A DNA stretch of 28,984 nucleotides, from NCBI GenBank assembly GCA_030374735.1, contig JASCIV010000247.1:1-28984 (forward strand), in the 5' to 3' direction. The stretch is from Gracilaria caudata. Taxonomy: Eukaryota; Rhodophyta; Florideophyceae; Gracilariales; Gracilariaceae. The notes below the pieces were generated by a model. It saw only the letters and a program-made list of their open reading frames with translations, searched no databases and had not been told where the DNA came from. Numbering within the stretch: position 1 is the first letter of the stretch; each line of letters begins with the position of its first letter. Both the position numbers and the translations under genes were made by a program. Shown one piece after another: positions 1 to 9,248 of this stretch.

Positions 1-860
1 ATGAAATTTTTGATCCCCACTGAAACGGGTTCTTGCCACATAAAGTTCTGAGAGGATTGGATGTAGAGAAAACCTTTTTGATAAATCTTCGTAGTAATTC
101 ACCATTCCTAGAAATGCCTGTACGTCTGTTTTGCTCTTTGGAGTCTCCCAATTGTCTATGGCTTTGAATTTGTGTTCTTCGAAAGATATTCCCTCGTTGC
201 TAACGACATGGCCAAGATATTCGACTTTGCTGCGTAGAAACCCACATTTGGAAAGCATCCTATACAGCTTATGCGAGCAAAGCTGGTCAAATACAAGTAT
301 GATATGTTCAAAGTGCTCATCCAGATTCTTACTGTAAATTAGAATGTAATCGAGATACATCATTGCATATTTGTTTAGATGATCTCTGAGAACATCGTTC
401 ATGAGACCCATTAAGCTTTCTGGTGTGTTTGTAAGACCAAAGGGTAGTAAGAGGAATTCAAAATGTCCATATCATGGCCTAGAAGCCATGAGTGGAATAA
501 AAGTCCCTGAGAGTCGAATCTGCTGGTATCCCCATCTCAAATCGATTTTTGAACCACGGAGTTGGTCAAGTATATCATCATTTCTAGGAATGAGGTAGCT
601 AATCTTGATCGTGAGTTTGTAAAGTGCTCGGTAATCGATAAAGAGCGTCTTAGTTCAATTCTTCTTCGCAGCAAACAGAACTGAAGCGCTCTAGGGGCTT
701 GTACTGGGGCTAATGAATCCATGGTCAATGACATCGTAGAGTTGGTTTCGTAGTTCCTTTATTCATTACACGACATTCGGTAGACTTTTTTCTTCTGTGG
801 TGTTTCATCTGGAGTGAATTAAATGTGAAGATCTTTTTTTCTGTGAGGGGGTAGTCCTTT
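1..860 (-). pseudogene. reverse transcriptase fragment, Ty3/gypsy relic 1
   Basis: The minus strand carries the RT entry segment (DKLPKGLPPHR near 860), then FIDYRALYKLT near 640, LLPFGLTNTPESLM near 430, the active-site box at 346-357 and a downstream AFLGM-type segment near 110. These are the ordered blocks of a Ty3/gypsy RT. The active site reads YLDY: the second of the two metal-binding aspartates of the YXDD box has become Tyr. Several frame changes occur. The ORFs on the plus strand across this region are shadows of this gene. The gene runs off the left edge, so the thumb, RNase H and integrase are not visible. Confidence 0.8.
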
Positions 861-1149
861 GGGTAACTTATCCGGGAAAAGATCTTTTTCCCCTGCCAAG
901 AGGTGCTATATTCGAGGGTCTTCAGTGGTCTCAGTGTGCTTTTGTTTTGTTGGACGGACTGCCTCAACAACCACCCCTAATTTTCTTCGGATTGATTTCA
1001 TGATAGTGTTCGCTGAGATTAATTTCTTATTTTTCTTGATGTTTGCTTTGATTACTATGGTCTTCGAGTTGTGAAGAAATTAAATTTCATTGGATCTGTG
1101 GTTAAGATAAGGGTGGTATTTATGTAGCAAGTTTTTCCTAAAATGACGT

Positions 1150-1400
1150 CATATACGTATAATGCACAAGTTGCCAACCGTCTTTTCTCTTATAGTTCTT
1201 CGATTTGGGGGTCTGCTTCTTCTTCTTGGGCTTCCCGAAGCACGGTAACGAACCGGATGGCCATGTAAGCTTCTTATGCGGTGTGAATGGTAGGGATGTT
1301 TATACTCTCGCATTTAGCTCTTGAGAAATAACTTATCTCAGATCAGTTATCAATGAAAGCTGTACACTTTCTTCCGTTGACGAAGACGTGTGCAAGGTAC
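1150..1400 (-). pseudogene. retropepsin-like aspartic protease remnant, Ty3/gypsy relic 1
   Basis: The minus strand reads VNGRKCTAFIDN, then a stop, then SEISYFSRA. This is the flap-proximal and active-site region of a Ty3/gypsy aspartic protease, whose catalytic signature is D(S/T)G in the FIDSG position. The catalytic Asp remains, but the Ser/Thr is Asn and the Gly codon has become a stop. Further on there is a YDVILGK-like segment, matching the conserved ILG(M/K)(P/D)WL motif at the end of the domain. The enzyme would cut the Gag-Pol polyprotein; this copy cannot be translated through. Confidence 0.6.
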
Positions 1401-1599
1401 TCCTACTATCCAAAGGAGGGGTCTCAAACAGTAATGCTAAACGCGATGTGAGAATTTTGTGTCTTCCTTTACACGAGAGTTGTTCTTGGCTTCTATCGTT
1501 ATCTGCAGATTCAACGGGTCCGTGGTTGACTGACTTACTCAATGGGTGCGGCTCAATCGAGGTCAATTTGGTTCGGTGGTTTTTCAATAGATTTCGGTA

Positions 1600-1957
1600 G
1601 TTGTTCAATGGAACTGACGTGGATGCATGGTTTGACCTAATTTTCAGTTTCTCTGAGACAATTTTGGGCCGCGCTGTTCGCGAACCATATGTCCATGTTG
1701 TCGACAGCGGAAAGATAGTCCCAGCTTTCGACAATTCTCGCGTTCTTCCGCGGTCAACTTCTTCAACTCCACATTTCCAATGCCCATGAGTACCGGTTCT
1801 TGAGATGATCCTGAGCCACTCGCCTGTCTTCCAAACCGTACCTTTCCACCCCTTTAATGAAGCTGATTCAACACGCTCAGCTTCTTTCATGGCTCCAGTA
1901 AGAAAGTGGTATTCATTGGTACAAAGCTCATTCCAAATATTTTTCTTGAGTCCTCGG
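1600..1957 (-). pseudogene. gag C-terminal part with decayed zinc knuckle, Ty3/gypsy relic 1
   Basis: Capsid coding resumes immediately after the family A insertion with a segment beginning GLKKNIWNELC, the usual end of the capsid domain, and continues through an Ala/Glu-rich helix (GAMKEAERVESAS). In a second frame, around 1690-1770, lies a remnant of the nucleocapsid zinc knuckle (FRCRQHGHMVREQ). The family motif is CX2CX4HX4C. Here the first and last cysteines are gone (Phe/Ser and Gln), so the nucleic-acid-binding knuckle is dead. The 235-codon open frame covering 1333-2040 starts inside the inserted element and leaves the real gag frame part-way, so it should not be taken as a protein. 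Confidence 0.65.
1955..1957. repeat. target-site duplication CGG, left of family A copy 1
   Basis: CGG directly precedes the CCCAGG terminus and is repeated at 2333-2335 directly after CCTGGG. On the minus strand the two flanks join at this triplet to give an uninterrupted capsid codon series. Confidence 0.7.
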
Positions 1958-2332
1958 CCCAGGTAAGCATTTGTGCGCTGTATGTAGGCGCTATGTATGA
2001 TACGGGCGTTCAAACGTCTGATGTACGTCTGGTTTGGCAAATTTTCGTATCTGTGTCGTGTACATGTCGCGCTTACATCGCATGTGTTCCCAATGCGTGA
2101 CTGGTATTCGTCGATGTAACGGCAGAATGAAAAAAAATATTTGAGGGTGGCACTCTGTCTGTTATGTGCATGTCATTTGTTAAGAACAGACATACATACA
2201 ACATTTATACGACATTTACAATACATCGATAGAACATGGATATGGCACGTATCAGAACTATGCCAAGACCAGCCACATAACAGGAAAGTGGACCGCAACA
2301 TCATATAAACACCCGGCAAATGTTCCCCTGGG
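1958..2332. mobile_element. family A inverted-repeat element, copy 1 (uninterrupted, 375 bp)
   Basis: A non-coding element with long imperfect terminal inverted repeats. It starts CCCAGGTAAGCATTTGTGCG, and its other end read in reverse starts CCCAGGGGAACATTTGCCGG. Similarity between the arms continues weakly for well over 100 bp. It is flanked by a 3-bp direct repeat CGG (1955-1957 and 2333-2335). It lies inside gag of relic 1, and removing it plus one CGG restores the gag frame exactly. Homologous copies are at 8393-9411 (reversed, interrupted) and 19828-about 22665 (interrupted). It has no ORF and must have been moved by enzymes supplied in trans. The superfamily is unknown; a 3-4-bp duplication fits several DNA-transposon groups. 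Confidence 0.85.
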
Positions 2333-3023
2333 CGGGTGTATCTATAAATTTGCTCTTCAATACTGATATGCGGAACATCGAGGCCGATTTTGAGGAAGTT
2401 CTCATTGTATTGCTGGACGTCCTTATACTATTTCCACATACTGAGTTTGTCCTTAGCAATTTTTTCCATATTCACAGTTGTAAATCTCTTCCTTAAGTGA
2501 TCGAAGAGCTCCTCGAGGTCTTCAACGGATTCGAGTACAACTCTATTTCGTTCTTGGACAAATATAACTCGTGAGTTGGACCACTGATGTAACTTAGAGC
2601 AATGCTGAAGGGTTTATCGTCGGGTGTTTCATCAAGGTAGTTTCGAATGTGGGTTATCCAACCCTCAATGTTTTGCTTTCCGGTAAAAATTGGAGACTTA
2701 TTGATCTTGGCAGTGGAAGATGAACCTGGATTGCTTGACAAAACAGCCAAAGAAGTTTCTAACGCGGATATCTTATTTTGAACTTCTTGCTTCAACGTGT
2801 CCATCTGCAATCTTGTGTCTTCCAACGCGCGGACCATAATCTGTAGCATGTGGCCCGCACGCATCTGTGGGGTGTACCGGGGTTGCCCGGAGAGCTTGAC
2901 CTGTCGCGAATGGGTTGAATGCAAAAACCTTTCAGATTGGCTCAGAAATGGGGGTGTGCTAATAAAAATTTGCAAAATGTTTTTTGGATCAGGCGCGCGC
3001 CGTGGCACTTCAAAAAATTTCAA
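2333..3023 (-). pseudogene. gag N-terminal part, Ty3/gypsy relic 1
   Basis: A 176-codon open frame (2493-3023) holds a predicted coiled-coil stretch (LQMDTLKQEVQNKISALE) followed by a region typical of Ty3/gypsy capsid: a PIFTGKQNIEGWITHIRNY-type segment, then a run leading into SYISGPTHELYL. After one frame change, matching capsid sequence continues to the edge of the inserted family A element at about 2332 (segments such as LFDHLRKRFTT and EEQIYRYTR). Gag would form the virus-like particle of the retrotransposon. The true start is uncertain: the ATG at the 5' end of the ORF may be in the leader, and an internal Met 51 codons in is as likely. The frame change, an in-frame stop and the insertion make it non-functional. 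Confidence 0.75.
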
Positions 3024-3035
3024 TTTTCAGAGGTA

Positions 3036-3118
3036 GGCAAGGATGTCCAACGCGTCTTGCCAAGTGCGTAGGCGGCGTGATATGCACGCGGGAGGTCTCG
3101 AGTTCGATTTCCTTCGCT
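3036..3118 (+). tRNA. tRNA-like sequence (Leu/Ser type, probable pseudogene)
   Basis: About 82 nt with the start of a class II tRNA (GGCAAGGATGTCC, resembling tRNA-Leu/Ser and the polymerase III A box) and a T-loop/B-box-like GAGTTCGATTTCC at 3101-3112. The ends pair partly (GGCAAGG with CCTTCGC, with a bulge), and GTGCGT/ATGCAC can form an anticodon-like stem with an oversized loop. The T stem does not pair well and no clear anticodon can be read, so this is more likely a decayed tRNA gene or a tRNA-derived SINE head than a working tRNA. It sits just outside the gag end of Ty3/gypsy relic 1. Confidence 0.3.
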
Positions 3119-3355
3119 GTAAAAATGCTTTCGCAAATCGGAGTGGTTCAATTAAGGATTCTTCAGGTCAATTACAATGCGTCAAGAGTTACGGAAGATA
3201 GTAAGCCCTGTACCGCGACTTCTCCCTCGGCAATGCTAAGTAATATAAACGTAGCGGAAACTGGAACACAACCACAAGCGGTAGCTTAAAGGTTAGAACG
3301 ACCTCTTCTAAGAACCTTTGTAAACTCACCGTATTTAGAACAATTGTAATTGAAA

Positions 3356-3733
3356 TTAACGCTGTCGACCACGATATTCGTTCTTGACTGCGGCTTGATG
3401 CTTGCGTCCCCCCTTATTATCTTCGTAGTGCTTCCAATTCTGGAAACGCATGATACCACAATCAAAGCAACCAGATAGAGATCCCTGGTTGACAACATTG
3501 TTGCGGTGTCGGCCACCTGACATATGCCGGGCAAGTTGTGCGCTATTGAAACGGAGATCACAGATGTCACACCTGGGTGTTCCGAGGCGGTGACGGAGGG
3601 TTCGCTGACGCTGACGTTTGACATGGTCGGTGGCCATGCGTAAGATGTGTATGTTAGCCGAGTCGCTAATCAGCTTCGGGAACCTCGTTAGCCTCAGTCG
3701 AAAAGCGTATAGCTGAAACGGGGTGGTTGTCAA
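3356..3733 (-). CDS. small protein with two zinc-finger-like motifs (U1/matrin-like)
   Basis: An intact 125-codon frame, which may really start at Met33. Residues 55-76 form C-x2-C-x11-H-x5-H (CDIC...RHMSGGRH), close to the U1/matrin-type C2H2 finger, whose usual spacing is x12 and H-x5-H. A second C-x2-C-x9-H-x9-H unit at 89-112 ends GGRKHQ, which resembles the G-(R/K)-KH end of such fingers but is padded by an insertion. Residues 34-53 are rich in Arg/Lys (KRQRQRTLRHR). Such fingers bind RNA or double-stranded nucleic acid. A proline-rich frame upstream (3747-3974) may be its displaced N-terminal part. It lies between the tRNA-like site and the edge of the LTR-like repeat at 3975, so it could belong to a mobile element. 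No promoter or intron signals were recognised. Confidence 0.45.
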   Translation of the reverse strand: MTTTPFQLYAFRLRLTRFPKLISDSANIHILRMATDHVKRQRQRTLRHRLGTPRCDICDLRFNSAQLARHMSGGRHRNNVVNQGSLSGCFDCGIMRFQNWKHYEDNKGGRKHQAAVKNEYRGRQR

Positions 3734-3746
3734 AAGCTGGAGGTTC

Positions 3747-3974
3747 CTAACGCAATCGGGACGACGGTGGCGACGGTGTATACTGCGGAGGTGTACGCGG
3801 TTCTAAGGTTGACAAGCGGGAGGAATTCGGGGTTTCCGCGGTGTTGAGGGGGGTTGGTGGCGACGGCGGCGGAAATGACGGTGGTTTGGTGGCAATATCC
3901 GTGTTCGCGTACAACGACAGCGATGACGGCGGTACCTGGGAGCGGCGTATTGGGGCCATTGCGATGGCTACCAA
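3747..3974 (-). pseudogene. proline-rich frame upstream of the zinc-finger ORF
   Basis: A 75-codon minus-strand frame rich in Pro, Ser and Thr (PPSFPPPSPPTP and TPPQYTPSPPSS). It ends 14 bp before the zinc-finger ORF begins, in another frame. Its start codon lies exactly at the edge of the LTR-like repeat (3975). It could be a frameshifted N-terminal part of the zinc-finger protein, or chance coding in a locally GC-rich strand. Low-complexity composition alone does not prove expression. Confidence 0.2.
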
Positions 3975-4132
3975 TGTTAGAACACTGGTTGGGAGGTCGA
4001 AAAATGGTTGAAACTTGGCTCAATGGTTGAAAGCTTGAGAAATGGTGACCGCTGAGGAGAAGTCGGCGGGTCGACCAGAGTTCATATAGAGGTTGGGACC
4101 TTCGAAAGCAAGGTCACTAGCGACGATTCTTA

Positions 4133-4145
4133 GAATATTCCTGAA
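4133..4145. promoter_or_regulatory. second heat-shock element, repeat copy 1
   Basis: GAAtaTTCctGAA is a perfect three-unit heat-shock element. The matching site in copy 2 (GAAaaTCCctCAA, about 24707-24719) has lost two of the three units. Confidence 0.5.
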
Positions 4146-4221
4146 ACTAAAGCATCTATGAGTATTTGCATATGCGTCCGAACCATTGTAGAAACTGTGC
4201 GTAGAAATCGGCTGTAGATGC

Positions 4222-4244
4222 TTCTAGATGCTTCTAGAAGCTTC
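4222..4244. promoter_or_regulatory. heat-shock element array, repeat copy 1
   Basis: The sequence reads TTCtaGATgcTTCtaGAAgcTTC, alternating units every 5 bp. Four of five units match the nGAAn/nTTCn consensus for heat-shock factor trimers; the second unit is GAT instead of GAA. Confidence 0.6.
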
Positions 4245-4498
4245 TCCAACGTGTCTACTTCCATGATTTTCAGCAAGACACAGACAAGTATGACACTGTC
4301 ATGACATCAAGTGACAACGCAGACATCACGTACGATATGTCTTGGTAAAAGTATGACAAGAAATATTAAACGAAGAGTGTGGGGATCAAAGAGGTATCAA
4401 GTCGGATTGCTGGATCACGAGGAGTTCAAAGAGAACATTAAAACATTAAATTACTCACTAAAGCGTGGAAAAATAACAATTTCAATAAAAACCTGACC

Positions 4499-7400
4499 GC
4501 GCGTATTTCTTTGCTGTTCGCGACAAGTTGAAAGAGTGCGGTCGCTCTATCGCAGCGTCTCGGTTGCAAGTGCGCTACTGCGACTCTGCCGCCGCTAGCG
4601 GTAGTTTATGACTAAAATGCAGCGCCAACAGAGCCACGAGAACAACGATTTTAATTCAATAAATTTTGTGCCGCGCTCTGCGTTCATGTTCATTATGCGG
4701 AGCAAAGCTGAGTGTGTCCAGATTGCCTGTTACTACGGACGCGAAGTCAGTGGACCGTCGTTTTTCGGTTGTACGCGCTGCAATTTCGGGCTCAACAAAA
4801 CAGGCGGGATACTTTGAGCACCGGCCGGGCGCAGCATCGCACTGACTGGTCATGCATTTTATTTCACTTTGAATTCCCAAATATCCATAAAGATGTCTTG
4901 AATTTGGTTCTCTGACTTCTGAGGCCATGGAATGAGCAACGAGGCAATTATGAGACACCTAGTCGTGCGTCGTCCATGTCTCGGGAGCAATATATCAAAT
5001 AAAACTTCCACTTTAGCTCAGATAACTGTTTCTGCTTTTGTGTAGTGCGCTGTGCAGATTTTCTTCTCTCTTTTCTGGTGCTCAGTGACAGTGACCAAGG
5101 GCTTTTTCCTTCAAATATGTGTTGCAGACAACCTACTGCAATTCTATAACTCTGGTGGGCATCTAGTTGGTGTAGATCGACATCTATGTATGGATGGAAG
5201 ACTAGGGAAGAACAGTACGAAATAATTATCCCAGAGTTAACAATATATCAACAAATATCCAACACAAGACCATCCCCGACTTTTATGTATAAGATTGAAC
5301 TTTCGTGACTGCCGGCCGTCAACCGCGGATTTATGTGCTCACTGGATTCGCCGTGTACAAAAGACAGTTGTCTGCGAAGAAACTGCCCACCTCTTGTAGG
5401 GCGCCGCAGCTAATCTTGTGTGTGGTGTGTATTTCTGGAAATAAACTTTCTTCCGGAGGGCAAGGAAGCTGTTTTAAAATCCGAGTCGGCTTTTAGTGCA
5501 CATAAAGATGAGTTTTATTCTGTCGAATCTGTAACGCCAGTATTTCAGAAGATAAAACTTCTCTTGGAAATAGTTCCCAAGATATTGGGAAATATGAATT
5601 CATGGAATGCTGTGAATGAAAACTGGTTCTTTTCAGTGAGATTGCTGGAACAAAAGAAGTGGACCGTGCAGTGGCGGTTGATATATGCAACAGAGGAATC
5701 TCCGATAATTCAGAAAAGTACCCTTTGGAGTAATGCACAGGTGTGTTGAGAGCAGGGGAGGAGGGGAGGGGGTAAAGTCTCTATCTAAAGATTATTGAGT
5801 TTCGGGAGGCTTACATAGCCTCGCTCACGCCCGCACCCACGCTTTCTTACAACGAACGGCAACGCATCGCCACTGGAGAAAATCACGTTCATATTGCGCC
5901 CCGGAACTCAACCGTGTGCTACGACAGAACTGACCTACGTTGGGCAGCTCCTTTTCAGTACTTCACACCCACGGTTGCAGACAAATGTGCGCCGCGACTC
6001 TCCATGAACGCGGAACTATTGGCCAGGCCCCTAAGATCCAGATGGTGAGCGTTCAGGGCCTCAAACGCCGTGGGTTACGCTTGGAGAAAGACCCGCGCCT
6101 CCAGGGACTAGACATTTCATCACGGTATTTTACGAAGAATAGCATGTTGCAGTTCTTCCCATTACACCCACTCAAATTTTCACATCCACCGACAGCATTC
6201 TTGATCATGTGTTGGACAGCAGCCTTGCGAACGAGTCCAGTTTTTCTGTGAAGCGAACGGGAAATGTACTTCAATTGAACTCACAGAATTCATATGAAAT
6301 ACTCGAAAATCTTCTTGACGAAGAGAATCCGCAACGCGCAGAAGAATTACGTCAACGAAACAATACTGGCACCGACAATTATGATTCTATTCAACACTAA
6401 ACTTAGAAGAAAAGGCAACTTTTATCGCCGGGAACAAGACTTACATATTATTAAATGGACAGCTCAAGCAGCGAATCGAATGGTCATCCAACACTCCAGG
6501 AAATGTTCTCCGTAGAAGAAGGATAAACGGAGGATCAGAACATGGCCTTAAACCAATATGCAATGATGATATAACTAGGCGCTTCCCCGGTACTTCCTGT
6601 GCTTTAAACGGGAATTTTCTTTTGCCACGAATCCGACGGCAATGTCGGTGCCAACGGCATTCCCTAGGAAATATTAGGAGCGCGAAGCTGCCATATCCAA
6701 CACTCGCGAGGCTTTCCCCGACTCCATGATGATGAGACTGCTGATTGACTGGTAAATCGTCTGGGATAAGCAAGGAGAAAGGCCGTCGCTGATCTCAGTC
6801 TGGCCGCAAATATAGTAGTTTTAGACTGTCGGTTGGCATCATTTGACATGGAGTGCGACAAGAAGGACGAAGGCATGAGAGAAGTGAGAAAAGTAGAATA
6901 GGTGGAATAAGACAGAAGATGTGTTACCATCCAGGTAGCCGGAGGAAGGCGGAAGCAAGGGCAGTAAAACCTAACGTAACAGGCATGATCGAAGAGTTGA
7001 ACGTAGAGACAGATATAGGTACAAATCTGAAAGCAGAAACGAAGACGAAAGTTATGTGGCAGTGCTACAGCTTGATGTTTTAACAGGACAAGAGCTTTCT
7101 TTGAAATTTGCACGAGCCGAACTCTGGAGCTCCACCAGAAGAAAAAGACGTGCTGGCTGCGCTGAAACAGTAGGCGTGAAGCATCTACAATGTGCGTCTC
7201 GGTGATAGGTTCGTCTCCGGCAATTTAACAGTGATGAACACACTCGTCCTGCATAATAGTTTACGGATCGCTTCGCGCAGAGCGGAGGAAAAGGTATTTC
7301 TGCTTATCTTGAGATCCTACTGCAGTATTTCAGAATTAAATAAATTTCATCTTTGCAGACCAGTTCGGAAGCAAAAGAGCACAGGATAGGCTCACTGTGA

Positions 7401-8388
7401 GTCTCGGATCACGAAAACGGTCCGATCTGAAAAGTTAAACTGTTTTGTACTTCGGCCACAAGAATTGAGAACTGTGATTTTGTTGGAAGGTATGCCGTGT
7501 GCCACCATGCTATAGTAGAATACAAAAGACAGCTACAGTAGCTGCAGCATTTAGACCATCTTGGTCTGACAAGCAAAGACCGACAACCAGTAAACACGAG
7601 TCTACCAAATATGACCGATTCTTTTGTTCTCACACAGACGTGGACTGAAACACAAAAGGTTTACTCCTTGACATATTCGTTCTTTATATAGCTGTCGGCG
7701 CAAGCTTAGGCGTTTGTGATCGTAGCGGACGTGGGCACGCTCAAAGAAATCTACCAGCAAACAACGTGCGGTTGGGGTCTCTTCGCCAAATCTCCCACCA
7801 AAAATCCCTGATCGTTCTTAAATCACACACAGATATCATTTAACGAAAACGGAGGAGCATCAGAATACGGACTCAGCTCAATTTATTGTCATCTCATCTT
7901 GAGAGGTTCCGTAAAGCTTGATTACGACCGAATATTAGCATGGGAAGAAGATTACATAGAATCTTTGTGATATGATTTGTAAATATAAGCGGCAATAATG
8001 TCAAATCCCATATGCTCCAACGAAACAAATCGAGGAAAGGAGGAAACCTGTGCAAAACCTTTTTGAAATGTGTCCAGTTCTACAAACGATCTGCTATGCA
8101 GCTCCAAACGGCATTGGAAATTTTACTAGATACGTCGCAAATGTAGGGCACAGTACTTGTGGAAATACGCTCCGTCTTGAAAGCTGTGCAAACGGGCCTT
8201 GAGGAGTTGATCTTCTCAGTGAGCCACATTTCGGTTATATGAGTATCGTTTATGAACGAAAATTATACGTAAAGACAGCAGATATAGGTCGAAAGCTTTG
8301 TTCCTATCTTCTCGGTGCCCTTTGCCACGGCGAGGCTGGAGGAAAGGTACATGAGTGGGTTGAAGTGCTCTTTGACCAGCGTGCACAT
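4499..8388. other. no gene recognised (about 3.9 kb)
   Basis: Short ORFs occur on both strands (the longest is 149 codons on the minus strand at 6664-7113), but none shows a domain, biased codon use or repeat relation that I can recognise. The composition is mixed and there is no long low-complexity run. I see no further copy of families A or M, the heat-shock repeat or the retroelements. It may hold unrelated decayed elements beyond recognition by eye. Confidence 0.4.
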
Positions 8389-8407
8389 ATGGCCCAGGGG
8401 AACATTT

Positions 8408-8614
8408 CCCTGGGAAAAGGCAAAACGTACTCCTTATTGACGTTTTATGTAATTAGCTAAGTTCTGGATTGACATTTTTGGCTTTGTCCATCTCCTGTCC
8501 GCCATCTTTAAATTCGCTACTGTTTTTCGTCAAGTTTTGGTCCGCCAGAAAACTTCTAGTACGCCACCAGTACGCCAGATACCTGGGGAAGATCTATGTT
8601 GACTTTCACTAGGG
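8408..8614 (+). mobile_element. family M miniature element, copy 1 (207 bp)
   Basis: It starts CCCTGGGAAAAGGCAAAACG and ends GTTGACTTTCACTAGGG, so the ends form an imperfect inverted repeat around CCCTAG..AAAG.CAA. It is flanked by TTT on both sides (8405-8407 and 8615-8617). A shared internal block (TTGACATTTTTGGCTTTGTC and TCTAGTACGCCACC) is found in all three copies. It has no coding capacity. The CCCT termini recall piggyBac-type ends, but the flanks are not TTAA, so I leave the superfamily open. Confidence 0.85.
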
Positions 8615-8785
8615 TTTGCTCAGTGTATACATAGTCTATGTCAGATGTTGGGATTCAGTTTCCTGTTGTATGGCTGATCTTGGCAGAATTTTGATACGTA
8701 TCGTATCCATGTCGTTTCATTGTGGTGCATATATCTCATATATGTCGGATGTATGTATGGTCTCGACACATGACATACACATAAT

Positions 8786-8992
8786 CCCTAGCAAGAATCA
8801 ACATGGATCTTGGTAGGACACCCGGCGTACTGGTGGCGTACTAGAAGCTTTTTGGCTGACAAACATTTGACGACAAACAGTAGCGTAATTTTAGATGGCG
8901 AACATTAGATGGACAAAGCCAAAAATGTCTCCCAGAACCCAGCCAAGTATCCATACATCGTCAACAAAAGTACGTTTTGCCTTTTACTAGGG
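8786..8992 (-). mobile_element. family M miniature element, copy 2 (207 bp, reversed)
   Basis: Exactly the same length as copies 1 and 3 but in the opposite orientation: it starts CCCTAGCAAGAATCAACATG and ends GCCTTTTACTAGGG. The neighbouring copy 3 lies in the other orientation only 49 bp away, so the two together make an almost palindromic 463-bp structure. Flanks are TAAT and TACA, an imperfect duplication at best. Confidence 0.85.
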
Positions 8993-9041
8993 TACAAGAC
9001 AGAGTGCCCAGATCAAAAAAGGTTTTTATTCTGCCGTTGCA

Positions 9042-9248
9042 CCCTAGTAAAAGGCAAAACGTGCTTTTTGTTGACAATTTATGGGAACTATGCTGGGTCC
9101 TGGTAGACATTTTTGGCTTTGTCCATCTAATGTCGACATCTAAAATTACGCTACTGTTCTTCGTCAAATGTTTGTCCTCCGAAAAGCTTCTAGTACCCCA
9201 CCGGTACGCCAAATGTCCGAGCAAGATATATGTTGACTTCTGGTAGGA
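9042..9248 (+). mobile_element. family M miniature element, copy 3 (207 bp)
   Basis: It starts CCCTAGTAAAAGGCAAAACG and ends GTTGACTTCTGGTAGGA (its terminal ACTAGGG has drifted). Flanks are TGCA (9038-9041) and TACA (9249-9252). The uninterrupted family A copy has TACA once at this point, so a 4-bp duplication with one later change is likely. Confidence 0.8.

Larger units (their letters stand above)
1..3023 (-). mobile_element. Ty3/gypsy retrotransposon relic 1 (gag-protease-RT, truncated by window edge)
   Basis: Read on the minus strand, the order is gag (about 3.02 to 1.6 kb), protease (about 1.4 to 1.15 kb) and reverse transcriptase (about 0.86 kb to the window edge). This is the normal Ty3/gypsy (Metaviridae) order. 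The reading frame shifts many times and carries stops in every domain, so no polyprotein can be made. RNase H and integrase would lie to the left of position 1. I found no LTR on the gag side, where a tRNA-like sequence lies just beyond the first gag ORF. A 375-bp inverted-repeat element interrupts gag. The element clearly differs from the chromovirus at 13-20 kb: its RT and protease are not close copies of those. Confidence 0.85.
3975..4498 (+). repeat. LTR-like dispersed repeat, copy 1, with heat-shock elements
   Basis: This ~525-bp segment matches 24547-25075 almost end to end, with scattered substitutions and small indels. Both copies begin TGTTAGAACAC at an abrupt boundary and end near CAATAAAAAC(C/A)TGACC, where similarity stops. 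A 5' TG, the length and an AATAAA signal near the 3' end suggest a solo LTR or LTR remnant, but I see no convincing 5-bp target duplication and no terminal CA in this copy. It contains two arrays of heat-shock elements, listed separately. No RT or gag belonging to it was identified next to it. Confidence 0.65.

Noticed and set aside
2984..3289. Plus-strand ORF with a LRILQVN-like segment recalling the start of a LINE endonuclease
   Set aside because: Only about seven residues resemble that family, and no further endonuclease or RT sequence follows.
6664..7113. 149-codon minus-strand ORF with hydrophobic segments
   Set aside because: No recognisable domain, biased by local composition, with competing open frames on both strands and no relation to any neighbour.
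8786..9248. A single 463-bp foldback element
   Set aside because: The 49-bp centre (8993-9041) is clearly the middle of family A, and each arm is exactly 207 bp with its own tips. These are therefore two inverted insertions, not one palindromic element.
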